In this document: one piece after another, positions 16,937 through 25,963 of the stretch | How positions within the stretch are numbered: position 1 is the first letter of the stretch | How the letters are laid out: the number at the start of each line of letters is the position of its first letter | Notes under the pieces: generated by a model | Databases searched by the model: none | What the model saw: the letters and a program-made list of their open reading frames with translations, nothing else | Told to the model about the DNA's origin: nothing | Translations under genes and position numbers: made by a program | DNA from: Nocardia amamiensis | Lineage (GTDB): Bacteria; Actinomycetota; Actinomycetes; Mycobacteriales; Mycobacteriaceae | Assembly (NCBI RefSeq): GCF_015477605.1 | Contig: NZ_JADLQX010000038.1 | Coordinates: 1 to 60,838 of the forward strand | DNA: 60,838 bases | Direction: 5' to 3'

Positions 16937-17089
16937 ATGAGTGACAACACCGGACACTCGCATGACTGGACCGACGAGGAACTCGCCTACATCGACGAAG
17001 TCCAGCAACGACTCTCCGGCCCCCTCTCCGAACGCCAACTGGCCGTGCTGCGCCGATGGTGGCAAGGCGGCTACGCCACAGACCAATGA
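16937..17089 (+). CDS. Small acidic protein of unknown function
   Basis: A 50-aa protein starting MSDNTGHSHDWTDEELAYID, with CGGAGG seven bases before the ATG. The upstream part of the open frame is not convincing. The composition is a normal helical cytoplasmic protein (EVQQRLSGPLSERQLAVLRR), unlike the gap before it. No family recognised. Confidence 0.5.
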   Translation: MSDNTGHSHDWTDEELAYIDEVQQRLSGPLSERQLAVLRRWWQGGYATDQ

Positions 17090-17231
17090 AAGACCGTGAG
17101 CCCAGCGTACCGCTCGAACAACCCCGCGCCCGGCACACCGAAGCACCCCATGGGAACGAACACCAGCAGTCGAACCAACCCTTCCACCATATGCCCCGAC
17201 GCTCCAGGGCACGCCACACGGGACCGCGAAC

Positions 17232-18134
17232 TCACCCCGCCGCAGCGTGATACAGCTCGCGATGCTCCGCCCACGGACGCTGCCGCTCCTCCGGACTCAT
17301 CGCCAGCAACTCCCGCAACTTCCCCCACGCCACCTCATCGGTCGGCGTATACACCTGCATCCACGCATGCGGCACCGACGGCAACGACATACTCGTCAAA
17401 AACATCTCCAACTCCCCCACCGCCAGATTCCGCACCTGCTTCGTCCGGCTCACCGGAACCGCCACATCATTCAACGCCCACAACGACGCGAAACTCGCAC
17501 TCTCCGAACACAACTCGGCGATGAACTCATCCCAGCCCGGATCCCCCAAATTCTTCGCATACGCCCCACGCAAATAGCCCACCATCCGACGCAGATCATC
17601 CCAATTGTGATGGTAGGTATTGCAGCATTCCGGCGTGAGGAAGACCCGGCGCGCCACATTCCGCTCCCCGAGCAGAAACCCCGGGCACAACGCCTCATAC
17701 GACTTGTTGTGCGCCAGAACGTCATACCGCGCACTCAACACCACACCCGGCAACGGCTCCAGATGATCCAAAATCAGCTGCAACTCCTCCGGCAACGCCG
17801 TCCCCGCATGCGCCACCGGCACTGTCGGCACATCCGCCAACCGATACAAATGCGCCTTCTCCGCCGCATCCAACGACAACGTCCGAGCCACCGCATTCAA
17901 CACCTGAACACTCACATTAATCTCGCGACCTTGTTCAAGCCATGTGTACCAGGTGATGCCGATCCCAGCCAGCTGTGCGACCTCTTCGCGACGAAGACCG
18001 GGAGTCCGCCTGCGCGGGCCCGGCGGGAGTCCCACGTCTTGCGGTGCGATCCGGGCACGCCGGGATTTCAGGAATGCTCCCAGTTCGGCGCGCCGGGCCT
18101 TGCGCACGGCCTGAACATCGGCCACTTCGGTCAT
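17232..18134 (-). CDS. XRE-family regulator with MmyB-like ligand-binding domain
   Basis: A 300-aa protein with an N-terminal XRE helix-turn-helix (TPGLRREEVAQLAGIGITWY, then TWLEQGREINVS) and a C-terminal MmyB/PAS-like domain (LPGVVLSARYDVLAHNKSY, later VGELEMFLTSMSLPS) that in relatives binds a fatty acid. This architecture is very common in actinobacteria, often next to a single oxidoreductase gene it controls. Here the divergent neighbour is the phosphoribosyltransferase-esterase fusion. Target and ligand are unknown. Confidence 0.9.
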   Translation of the reverse strand: MTEVADVQAVRKARRAELGAFLKSRRARIAPQDVGLPPGPRRRTPGLRREEVAQLAGIGITWYTWLEQGREINVSVQVLNAVARTLSLDAAEKAHLYRLADVPTVPVAHAGTALPEELQLILDHLEPLPGVVLSARYDVLAHNKSYEALCPGFLLGERNVARRVFLTPECCNTYHHNWDDLRRMVGYLRGAYAKNLGDPGWDEFIAELCSESASFASLWALNDVAVPVSRTKQVRNLAVGELEMFLTSMSLPSVPHAWMQVYTPTDEVAWGKLRELLAMSPEERQRPWAEHRELYHAAAG

Positions 18135-18284
18135 CCTGTGATCTTCCCGTACCGAGCTAAAGGTATCCAGGTGCTGTCAGTACCAGTTTTGGTGGCCGCT
18201 CGCGGCGGCTGAGCGTGGGGTTCCGTCCGCCTTCGACTGCGGCGATCGGAGTTACCCCGCCGGTGGAGTGGGTAGCGCGAGAAC

Positions 18285-20279
18285 ATGGTGGCGACAATGT
18301 TCCGCGACCGGCGCGACGCGGGCCGAGTGCTGGCCGGGCTTCTCGACGAGTACCGTGGCGGGGACGACGTGGTCGTGCTGGCCCTCCCCCGCGGTGGCGT
18401 ACCTGTCGCGTACGAGGTGGCCGTGCGCCTGGGCGCACCACTGGACGTCTTCGTGGTGCGCAAACTCGGCGTACCCGACTTCCCCGAACTCGCCATGGGG
18501 GCGATCGCCAGTGGCGGCGTCATCGTGACGAACGACGACGTGCTGCGCGCGGAACAGATCGATCCGCGCGATTTCCAGCGCGTCGCCGAGCAGGAGGGCC
18601 GGGAGCTACGCCGACGTGAGAAGGCCTATCGCGAGGGCCGCCCGGTGGCGGACGTCGCGGGCAAGACGGTGATCCTGGTGGACGACGGGATGGCCACGGG
18701 GGCGACGATGCGCGCCGTGCTGGAAGCCGTGCGGCAGCTGGATCCGGCACGGATCGTCGTGGCCGTTCCCGCCGCGCCCGCGTCCAGCTGTCAGGAGCTG
18801 AGCCATATCGTCGACCATGTGGTGTGCGCGACCACGCCCGCTCCGTTCTACGCGGTCGGTGCTGCGTACTGGGAGTTCGGCCAGACCAGCGACGACGAGG
18901 TCAAAGAGTTGCTGCGGAAAGCGGCAGCCGCGCCGGCAGAGGCGCACAACGAGGATCGGGCGTCGATCGCGCGCCGCACGCTGGTCCAGGCGCCGCACGG
19001 CATGCCTCCGGACGATGCGCTGTTCGAGTGGGTCGGCGACGCCCGCCTCGTGTTGCTCGGCGAAGCCTCGCACGGAACACACGAGTTCTACTCCGCCCGC
19101 GCGGAAATGACGAAGCGGCTGATCGAGGACAAAGGGTTCCAGGCGGTCGTGTTCGAAGCGGACTGGCCGGACGCCTACCGGGTCAACCGGTACGTGCTCG
19201 GCCGCGGTGACGACGGCTCCGCCGAGCAGGCTCTGCGTGGGTTCGAGCGTTTCCCGACCTGGATGTGGCGCAACACCGTGGTGTCGGATTTCGTCGACTG
19301 GCTACGCGAGCACAACGCGCGCATCGCCGCGCCACCGGAGCGGACCGGTTTCTACGGGATGGACCTCTACAGCCTGTATCGCTCCGCCGAGGACGTGATC
19401 CGCTACCTCGACAAGGTCGATGCCGACGCCGCGCGCCGGGCACGCGAACGCTACTCGTGCTTCGAGCAGCACGGCACCGAGGGGCAGGAATACGGGTACT
19501 CGGCCGCGTTCGGCTCGAGTTCGCCGTGCGAGCAGGAGGCGGTGGCCCAGTTGGCCGACCTCCAGCGGCACGCGACCGAGCATGCGAAACGAGACGGGCT
19601 GGTCGCCGAGGACGAACAGTTCTTCGCCGAGCAGAACGCCCGCCTGGTGCGTTCGGCGGAGGAGTATTACCGCACGATGTTCGGTGGCCGGGTCTCGTCG
19701 TGGAACCTGCGCGATCAGCACATGGTCGAGACGATCGAGGCGCTCGGCGACCATCTCGGCAGGCATCGCGGGGTACCCGCCAAAATGGTCGTCTGGGCGC
19801 ACAATTCCCATCTCGGTGATGCCCGCGCTACGGAAGTCGCGTCGGTTGGCGAGTGGAATGTCGGGCAATTGCTCCGCGAGCGCTACCCCGACAAGTGCCG
19901 GATCCTCGGATTCACTACCCACACGGGTACGGTGACCGCGGCCGACGACTGGGGCGAGCCCGCCGACTGCAAACGAGTGCGTCCGGCACTGGACGGCAGC
20001 GTCGAGAAGTTCTTCCACGATCTTCGTGCGGGCGATTTCTGGACGAGTTTCGAGGATCCCGAACTGGTCCAGGCGCTGCGATCGGCGATGCTCGAGCGCG
20101 CCATCGGCGTCGTCTACCGGCCCCGGACCGAGCGGCGCAGCCATTACTTCCGGGCACGGATAGCCGACCAGTTCGATGCCGTGATCCACATCGATCGGAC
20201 CACCGCGCTGGAACCGCTCGAACGCACCTCGCAGTGGGAGTCCGGCGAGCTACCCGAGACCTATCCGTACGCCGTCTGA
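18285..20279 (+). CDS. Phosphoribosyltransferase - erythromycin esterase fusion
   Basis: A 664-aa fusion. Residues about 1-215 are a type I phosphoribosyltransferase with the PRPP loop VILVDDGMATGATM. From about 230 to the end is an erythromycin-esterase-like domain (LLGEASHGTHEFYSARAEMT, FEADWPDAYRVNRYVLG, VVWAHNSHLGDARATEV, with the His/Glu set of EreA/EreB-type hydrolases). The two-domain fusion recurs in actinobacteria. Drug esterase activity should not be assumed: only the fold and active-site layout are visible, and the PRT substrate is unknown. Confidence 0.85.
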   Translation: MVATMFRDRRDAGRVLAGLLDEYRGGDDVVVLALPRGGVPVAYEVAVRLGAPLDVFVVRKLGVPDFPELAMGAIASGGVIVTNDDVLRAEQIDPRDFQRVAEQEGRELRRREKAYREGRPVADVAGKTVILVDDGMATGATMRAVLEAVRQLDPARIVVAVPAAPASSCQELSHIVDHVVCATTPAPFYAVGAAYWEFGQTSDDEVKELLRKAAAAPAEAHNEDRASIARRTLVQAPHGMPPDDALFEWVGDARLVLLGEASHGTHEFYSARAEMTKRLIEDKGFQAVVFEADWPDAYRVNRYVLGRGDDGSAEQALRGFERFPTWMWRNTVVSDFVDWLREHNARIAAPPERTGFYGMDLYSLYRSAEDVIRYLDKVDADAARRARERYSCFEQHGTEGQEYGYSAAFGSSSPCEQEAVAQLADLQRHATEHAKRDGLVAEDEQFFAEQNARLVRSAEEYYRTMFGGRVSSWNLRDQHMVETIEALGDHLGRHRGVPAKMVVWAHNSHLGDARATEVASVGEWNVGQLLRERYPDKCRILGFTTHTGTVTAADDWGEPADCKRVRPALDGSVEKFFHDLRAGDFWTSFEDPELVQALRSAMLERAIGVVYRPRTERRSHYFRARIADQFDAVIHIDRTTALEPLERTSQWESGELPETYPYAV

Positions 20280-20310
20280 GTGATCGATCTGGCGCGCAAC
20301 GGTTCTCGTG

Positions 20311-20628
20311 CTACGGCCGACCTGCCCGGATGGCCGGCACCGAGCCGGCGTTGGCGGTCCCGTCGATGCGTCGGCCGAGCGGCATCTGTGGTTCCGGAGG
20401 ACCTGGCTGGGGCGGAGCGAATCGCAGAATCCCCGAGAAACCCGGAAATCCACCGGGTATCGGGACTTGGATCTCGGGGAAACCGGGGATGCCACCCGAT
20501 GACGGCTCCGCGCGGGCGGGCGCGGCCGCAGCGAGCGCTGCGACGGTAGCCAGGGCGAGGGCTCCGAAGGCTGCGCCCAAATGTCGTAGTGCGCGTTGCT
20601 CAGGCCGACCATCGACGCTCAATGCCAT
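20311..20628 (-). CDS. Small secreted Pro/Gly-rich protein
   Basis: A 105-aa protein; ATG 20628 follows GGAGG at good spacing, and the 83-residue upstream extension is rejected. The N-terminus has a basic start, a hydrophobic core (LGAAFGALALATVAALAAA) and an Ala-x-Ala cleavage site near APARAEP. The mature part is a low-complexity chain rich in Gly, Pro and Phe. No family recognised; probably cell-envelope or exported. Confidence 0.6.
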   Translation of the reverse strand: MALSVDGRPEQRALRHLGAAFGALALATVAALAAAAPARAEPSSGGIPGFPEIQVPIPGGFPGFSGILRFAPPQPGPPEPQMPLGRRIDGTANAGSVPAIRAGRP

Positions 20629-20878
20629 GATGCGGTCCTCCGATCTCCGTCGGCAGGCCCGATGCGACCCGTCCGGGTCTCGCGGGAATATCACCGAGCC
20701 GCGAATGAATTTCGAAACACCACGGTGTCGTCGGGCCAGCGGATCCGGAGAGTCATGTTTCTGCACGCACTCGAATGCGCAAAGCCGGACACTCGCATTT
20801 CGCGATAACGAAACGATAACCGGAAATATGTATCCGTCAGGGACTTGCCCGCCTGCCGTCATTACAGCGGACATGTCG

Positions 20879-20904
20879 CGGCGGCCGGTCGCAACCGGCC
20901 GCCG
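20879..20904. terminator. Strong hairpin downstream of katA
   Basis: CGGCGGCCGGT-CGCA-ACCGGCCGCCG, an 11-bp perfect stem with a 4-base loop, 11 bases beyond the catalase stop. No T-run; actinobacterial-style intrinsic terminator. Confidence 0.6.
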
Positions 20905-20915
20905 ATGGCGTCAGA

Positions 20916-22436
20916 TCAGGCTTTGGCCTGGGTTGAGGAGCGAGCCGGGTTGGCCTGGGCGGCGGCCTTGGGGTCGCGCTCGTTCCGCTTCGCCCGCACG
21001 CCCGCCTCGACGCGATCACCGAGATCCTTGTCGACGTTGCGCCAGTACTCGAATGCCCGGTCCAGCACCGGCGCGGTGACGCCGTTGAGCAGGTGTCCGA
21101 CGATGTTGTTCACCAGCCGCTGACGTGCCGCATCGTCGAGCACTTCGCGGACCATGGTGCCCGCCTGGCCCCAGTCGTCGTCGTCCTTGCGCAAGGTGTA
21201 GGCCTCGCGCACCATCTCGCCGTCGGTGTACCAGGTGGGAATCGGCCCCGCGACCGCGGGATCGGCGTGCGGACCGCCCTTGGAGTTCGGCACGTACACC
21301 GGGTCGCCCGGATTGTGATGGCGCATCGCGCCGTCCTTGCTGTACGAACGCACCGTGGTGGCATGGGCCGTATTGACCGGCAACTCTTTGTAATTGGCGC
21401 CGATGCGGTAACGGTGGGCGTCGGGGTAGGAGAACCACCTCGCCAGCAGCATCTTGTCGGGGCTCGGGCCGGTACCCGGCACCGAACTGCTCGGCTCGAA
21501 CGCCGCCTGCTCGATCTCGGTGTGGTAGTCAGCCGGGTTACGGTCGAGCGTCATCCTGCCGACCTCGATCAATGGATAGTCGCCGTGCGGCCACACCTTG
21601 GTCAGGTCGAAGGGGTTGAAGCGGTAGGTCTTGGCCTCCTCGAACGGCATGATCTGCATCTTCAGCGTCCAGCTCGGGTAGTTGCCGCCCTCGATCGCCT
21701 CCCAGAGATCGCGGAGATGGTAATCGGTGTCCATCGAGGCCATCTGGTCGGCTTCGTCCTGGGTGAAGAATTCGATGCCCTGATCGGTCTTGAAGTGGTA
21801 CTTGACCCAGAACCGCTGCCCGGAGGCGTTGAACCACAGGTACGTGTGACTGGAATAGCCGTTCATGTGCCGCCAGGTGCGCGGAACACCGCGGTCGCCC
21901 ATCAGCCAGGTCACCTGGTGGGCGGATTCCGGTGACAGGGTCCAGAAGTCCCACTGCATGTCGTGGTCACGCAGATTGTTGTCGGCTCGGCGCTTCTGGG
22001 AGCGGATGAAATCTTGGAACTTCATCGGGTCGCGGACGAAGAAGATCGGCGTGTTGTTGCCGACCATGTCGAAGTTGCCCTGCTCGGTGTAGAACTTCAG
22101 CGCAAACCCACGCGGATCCCGCCAGGTGTCGGGGCTGCCGCGCTCGCCTGCGACCGTGGAGAAGCGGGCCAGCATCGGCGTCTTCTTGCCGGGTTGGAAC
22201 AGGTCGGCCATCGTGTAGGCGCTCACGTCGTTGGTGACCTCGAAGGTGCCGAAAGCCCCGCCGCCCTTGGCATGAGGCTGACGCTCGGGCACCCGCTCCC
22301 GGTTGAATGCCGCCATCTTCTCGATCAGGTAGGCGTCGTTCAGCAGGATGGGGCCATCGGGACCGATCGTCAGCGAATGCTCGTCGCTCGGAACCGGGAT
22401 ACCGGCGTCATCGGTGGTGTAGTTCGGAATAGACAT
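20916..22436 (-). CDS. katA: Monofunctional heme catalase
   Basis: A 506-aa clade-3-size catalase converting hydrogen peroxide to water and oxygen. It has the distal His region PERQPHAKGGGAFG, the distal Asn in MVGNNTPIFFVRDP, the proximal heme Tyr in LARWFSYPDAHRYRIG, and FSTVAGERGSPDTWRDPRGF. All core residues look intact, and the length matches the family. The start MSIPNYTTD follows GAGGAGAG. The gene is monocistronic with a strong downstream hairpin. No regulator of the FurA/OxyR kind is adjacent. Confidence 0.95.
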   Translation of the reverse strand: MSIPNYTTDDAGIPVPSDEHSLTIGPDGPILLNDAYLIEKMAAFNRERVPERQPHAKGGGAFGTFEVTNDVSAYTMADLFQPGKKTPMLARFSTVAGERGSPDTWRDPRGFALKFYTEQGNFDMVGNNTPIFFVRDPMKFQDFIRSQKRRADNNLRDHDMQWDFWTLSPESAHQVTWLMGDRGVPRTWRHMNGYSSHTYLWFNASGQRFWVKYHFKTDQGIEFFTQDEADQMASMDTDYHLRDLWEAIEGGNYPSWTLKMQIMPFEEAKTYRFNPFDLTKVWPHGDYPLIEVGRMTLDRNPADYHTEIEQAAFEPSSSVPGTGPSPDKMLLARWFSYPDAHRYRIGANYKELPVNTAHATTVRSYSKDGAMRHHNPGDPVYVPNSKGGPHADPAVAGPIPTWYTDGEMVREAYTLRKDDDDWGQAGTMVREVLDDAARQRLVNNIVGHLLNGVTAPVLDRAFEYWRNVDKDLGDRVEAGVRAKRNERDPKAAAQANPARSSTQAKA

Positions 22437-22730
22437 CTCTCTCCTCTTCTACGAACCGCGGGCGGGAGCCCGACGGCGAACCGTCAGGACGAAGGGCACC
22501 GAGGACCGGATCCCGACCCGATACGTCGGGGTGGCACGAAGCGGAGACAGCGTGATCGCTCGACTTCCCAGGTGCCCACTCCCCAAACTACGCCGACCGG
22601 GGCTTACGCCGAGAGATCCACCCGAATCGCCGCATGTCGGCCGCAGGTTCCTACGGTTGAGCCAACGGCGAAACGACGTGCGATGCGGGCTGACCGGGAT
22701 TCCGGCTCTGGTTGGGTAAATTGCCCCGCG

Positions 22731-23783
22731 ATGTCCAGCATCCATTCGACGTCCGATACGACCGCGGTGACCGACCCCGCGGCACTTGCCGTCTCGATGG
22801 TCGGGTGCCGGTATCGGTCCTGCGACTACTACGAGGTCGGACGCGAGAAGATTCGCGAATACGCCCGTGCGGTGCGCAATAACCACCCGGCCCACTGGTC
22901 GGAGGACGCGGCCGCCGCCCTCGGCTACGACAGCCTGCTCGCGCCGCCGACCTTCGGCGCGGTCCCCGGCTATCTGGCCTATGCCGAAGTGCTCGACACG
23001 ATCCTCCCTGGTTACGACCTGAGCCGGATGATCCATACCGATCAGATGGTCGAACTGCACCGCCCGCTCTTGGCCGGCGACCGGATCGGCTTCGAGGTCT
23101 GCCTCGACTCGTTCCGGCACGCCTTCGGCGGCGACCTCATGGTGCTGCGCCAGACGATCCTGGACCAGGAGGATCGGCCCGTCGTCACCTCGCGCACCAG
23201 CATGGTCGGGCGCGCCGACGGCACGCTGCCGGATTCGCTCGACGCGGTCGTGATGCACGGCGCACGACCAGAGGCACGCAGGGCGCACCGGCCCGCGGAC
23301 CCGCGGTATGTCGGTCCGGTCACCGAGCCCCTGCGCGAAGCGCGGACCGTCCCGGCGAGCGAGCACGCGCGGCGCTTCGACACCGTGGTTTCCGGGGAAG
23401 AGCTTCCGCCGCGCATGCTCACCATCAGCCGCGGCGACCTGGTCAACTACGCCGGCGTCGCGGGTGACCCGAACCCGATCCACTGGAGCGACGAGATCGC
23501 CGCGCGAATGGGGCAGGAAACCATTGTCGCCCAAGGCATGTTGACCATCGGCCTGAGCGTGGACTTGATCACCACATGGCTGGGCGACCCCGGCGCCCTG
23601 CGCGCCTACAACGTGCGACTGACCAGCCCGGTCCATGTCGGCGCCACAGGCGGCCGGATCCAGTTCCGGGGCCGGGTCAAGCACCTGGACGCGGGCGCTC
23701 GAACCGCCACGGTGGCGATCACCGCCGAGCACGACGGGCACAAGATCTTCGGCCGCGCGACGGCCGAGGTCGCCCTCGCGTGA
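22731..23783 (+). CDS. Fused HadA/HadB-like (double hot-dog) dehydratase
   Basis: A 350-aa protein from ATG 22731 (MSSIHSTSD). The N-terminal half (YYEVGREKIREYARAVRNNH, later LLAPPTFGAVPG) is a FAS1/HadA-like hot-dog domain. The C-terminal half (about 220-350) is a MaoC/HadB-like hot-dog with the hydratase motif YAGVAGDPNPIHWSDEIA carrying the catalytic Asp/His. In mycobacteria HadA and HadB are separate chains of the (3R)-hydroxyacyl-ACP dehydratase of mycolate FAS-II. A single-chain version here may act on hydroxyacyl-ACP or -CoA. It is divergent from katA and appears alone. Confidence 0.8.
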   Translation: MSSIHSTSDTTAVTDPAALAVSMVGCRYRSCDYYEVGREKIREYARAVRNNHPAHWSEDAAAALGYDSLLAPPTFGAVPGYLAYAEVLDTILPGYDLSRMIHTDQMVELHRPLLAGDRIGFEVCLDSFRHAFGGDLMVLRQTILDQEDRPVVTSRTSMVGRADGTLPDSLDAVVMHGARPEARRAHRPADPRYVGPVTEPLREARTVPASEHARRFDTVVSGEELPPRMLTISRGDLVNYAGVAGDPNPIHWSDEIAARMGQETIVAQGMLTIGLSVDLITTWLGDPGALRAYNVRLTSPVHVGATGGRIQFRGRVKHLDAGARTATVAITAEHDGHKIFGRATAEVALA

Positions 23784-23943
23784 TCGCACGTCTCGTCCGC
23801 CCCCACCGGAATCCGTGTGTTTGGTCCGGAGAAGCCGGGGCACGTTGGAGACGGAGCGCGGTCGCCCCTCGATCGGCGGACGCGTAACCGGTACCCGATG
23901 AGCGGGCAGCAGGCCCGCTCGCACCCGAAAGGACCTATCTGTC

Positions 23944-24105
23944 GTGGTTGTGCTTCTTGCTGTGATCGGCTCGGCTTCCCTGGCCGTCATCGCGGTCCAT
24001 GCCACGGTCGTCGCACGCAGCTTGGCCGAACTCCGCTCCCCGCGCCGTAACAGCGCGCAGGTGCGCGGCGAACAGGACGCCCGGCTCACGCGCACATCGG
24101 TCTGA
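23944..24105 (+). CDS. Small single-pass membrane protein
   Basis: A 53-aa frame from GTG 23944, preceded by GAAAGGA. It begins VVVLLAVIGSASLAVIAVHA, a plausible membrane helix, followed by a basic stretch (ARSLAELRSPRRNSAQVR). The sequence has coding-like character, but no family is recognised and the start is not ATG. Confidence 0.4.
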   Translation: MVVLLAVIGSASLAVIAVHATVVARSLAELRSPRRNSAQVRGEQDARLTRTSV

Positions 24106-24174
24106 TTCCCGGCTCGCCGATCTTGCCCTTCGATGCCAGGGGCCGGGCATCGTCGTGCCGGCGCTGCTACAGAC

Positions 24175-24531
24175 CTACTTCTGGTCCGGCTGACGTTTCT
24201 GCGCGTCACGAAGGCGGACGTTGTCGGCCTGCAGCCGGTCATTGTCGGCGTGCAGGTCGGCGTTCGCGTCCTCCAGGTCGAGGATGCGCCGGATGCCGAC
24301 CAGGTTCACGCCCGTGGCGACCAGGTCGGTGATCCGCCGCAGGCGGGCCAGATCATTACCGCTGTAGCGGCGCGTGCCGCCGTCACTCCGCGCGGGCGTC
24401 AGCAAGCCATGGCGCTCGTACAGGCGCAGCGTCTGCACTCCGATGCCCGCCAGCCCAGCGGCCACCGAGATCCCGTACACCGCTTGACCGGGATCCGGCA
24501 GATGCCCCGAGTCGCCCCGCTCCTGCGCCAT
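24175..24531 (-). CDS. MerR-family regulator, HspR-like
   Basis: A 118-aa protein: ISVAAGLAGIGVQTLRLYER, then HGLLTPARSDGGTRRYSGND and VNLVGIRRILDLE. This matches HspR, the repressor of dnaK/clpB/hsp20 in actinobacteria, more closely than metal-sensing MerR types; there are no metal-binding Cys. The C-terminus is a coiled coil (ADLHADNDRLQADNVRLRDA). It is divergent from an Hsp20 gene, an arrangement that strongly suggests it represses that chaperone until heat or protein-folding stress. Confidence 0.85.
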   Translation of the reverse strand: MAQERGDSGHLPDPGQAVYGISVAAGLAGIGVQTLRLYERHGLLTPARSDGGTRRYSGNDLARLRRITDLVATGVNLVGIRRILDLEDANADLHADNDRLQADNVRLRDAQKRQPDQK

Positions 24532-24551
24532 CCATCCTCACTTCTGTTGCG

Positions 24552-24590
24552 AACTAGATTTCCTAGTTTAGTGCCTTGAACTCAACTCAA
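24552..24590. promoter_or_regulatory. Inverted repeats between hspR-like and hsp20 genes
   Basis: AACTAG-ATTTC-CTAGTT (24552-24568) is a perfect 6-bp inverted repeat. TTGA-N7-TCAA (24576-24590) recalls half of the HspR-binding HAIR element (CTTGAGT-N7-ACTCAAG) but is not a full match. Either could be the regulator's site. Confidence 0.45.
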
Positions 24591-24675
24591 CCCAGTGCTA
24601 TAAAAAATCTATGCCAGATGGCAGAGGTTATCTGGCCCCTACTACGGAGAATGGAGTGAGTTGGAGGTGGCGACC

Positions 24676-25095
24676 ATGCTGATGCGTACCGATCCCTTCC
24701 GCGATCTGGACCGTTTGACGCAGCAGGTGTTCGGCACGAAGGCGCATCCCGCGGTGATGCCGATGGACGCCTGGCGCGCGGGCGAGGAGTTCGTGGTCGA
24801 GTTCGACCTGCCCGGTATCGACCCGGATTCCCTGGACCTGGACATCGAACGCAACGTGGTGACGGTGCGAGCGCGCCGCCCCGAACTCGACACCGGCCGG
24901 GAGATGATCGCCGCCGAGCGTTCCCGCGGTGTGTTCAGCCGGCAGCTGTTCCTCGGCGAGAATCTGGACACCGACAACATCCGGGCCGACTACACCGATG
25001 GCGTCCTCCGTCTGACGATTCCGGTCGCGGAGAAGGCCAAGCCACGCAAGATCGAGATCGCTCGTGGCGACGGGCACAAGGCGATCCACGCCTGA
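24676..25095 (+). CDS. Hsp20/alpha-crystallin small heat-shock protein
   Basis: About 139 aa from ATG 24676, chosen for the GGAGG eight bases before it. The alpha-crystallin domain (about 30-125) shows GEEFVVEFDLPGIDPDSLDL and the C-terminal signature YTDGVLRLTIPVAE; the tail KPRKIEIARGD is the usual IxI-like anchor. It is an ATP-independent holdase that keeps unfolding proteins soluble. The divergent HspR-like gene is the probable repressor. Confidence 0.92.
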   Translation: MLMRTDPFRDLDRLTQQVFGTKAHPAVMPMDAWRAGEEFVVEFDLPGIDPDSLDLDIERNVVTVRARRPELDTGREMIAAERSRGVFSRQLFLGENLDTDNIRADYTDGVLRLTIPVAEKAKPRKIEIARGDGHKAIHA

Positions 25096-25284
25096 CCGCG
25101 CCGGGATCTGCGCGCCGAGCGCGAAGGTGAGGTGATGCCGAATTCGGTGATGGGAACAAATTTGCGACCAGTGTCGCGTCACCCTTCGTGCGGGTCCGGA
25201 GAACCGGGCCCGCACGCGGCACACGAAAGGCGTTACAGCACAGGGCTATCCTTGCGCACGGAACACCTGATGGAGCATCCGATC

Positions 25285-25443
25285 ATGGCACCGACCCACC
25301 CACGCGACACCCTGCCACGGCCGACCGAATCCGAGCCGGCGCGCCCGGCCGAAGCGCCGGTCGTCTGGCCGGATCCCAGCCCCCTCGATGCCTGGTGGCA
25401 GCGGGTCATGCACTCCGACCGGCCCCACCGCAGTGTCGCGTGA
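25285..25443 (+). CDS. Small Pro-rich protein coupled to the cold-shock gene
   Basis: A 52-aa frame MAPTHPRDTLPRPTESEPAR ending WWQRVMHSDRPHRSVA. An ATG at 25270 is an alternative start. It ends in a GTGA overlap with the next gene, which argues that it is translated. Function unknown. Confidence 0.4.
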   Translation: MAPTHPRDTLPRPTESEPARPAEAPVVWPDPSPLDAWWQRVMHSDRPHRSVA

Positions 25444-25748
25444 CCGCGGCCAGGACCACTCGCGTGACCGACCGGCACACCTATCCCAGCACCTCGGCCG
25501 AACTCTGGCGCCGCGGCACGGTCGTGTGGTTCAACGTCGAGAAGGGCTTCGGATTCCTCCAGCCCGCGGACGACCCGACGCCGGTTTTCGTCGAGTACAC
25601 CAGCATCGAGACCACGGGCTACAAATCGCTCAGCGCGGGTCAGCCGGTCATCTTCACCGCCACCATGCGCAAGCGCGGCCCGGAAGCGACCGCGGTGCGG
25701 CCACTGCTTCCCGACACCGCGGACGTCCGGCCGACCGGGGACGCCTGA
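25440..25748 (+). CDS. Cold-shock-domain protein
   Basis: Up to 102 aa; GTG 25440 overlaps the preceding stop, and GTG 25464 is a second option. The cold-shock fold is present: GTVVWFNVEKGFGFL (RNP1, the usual GFGFI), VFVEYTSIET in the RNP2 position (usual VFVHxSAI), SLSAGQPVIFTA. The chain is longer than the usual 67 aa at both ends, and RNP2 has Glu where His is common. It should bind single-stranded RNA or DNA. Confidence 0.85.
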   Translation: MTAARTTRVTDRHTYPSTSAELWRRGTVVWFNVEKGFGFLQPADDPTPVFVEYTSIETTGYKSLSAGQPVIFTATMRKRGPEATAVRPLLPDTADVRPTGDA

Positions 25749-25963
25749 TCTATCGGCCAGATCGCCGGTCCCATGCGTGCACGGGACCGGCGGTCTCGGT
25801 GGCGCGAGACGATCATGCACTCTCTCGACACCTGGAGCTATCGCCCGGCAAGCAGGACAATGGGAGAACAAGCGGCGGTGGATCAGGGGGTGCTGCGGGC
25901 ACGCCGTCGTCACAGAAGCTCCCAAGCTGCGGCCTGGACCCTTGTCCGAGCAGGAGGCGACAA

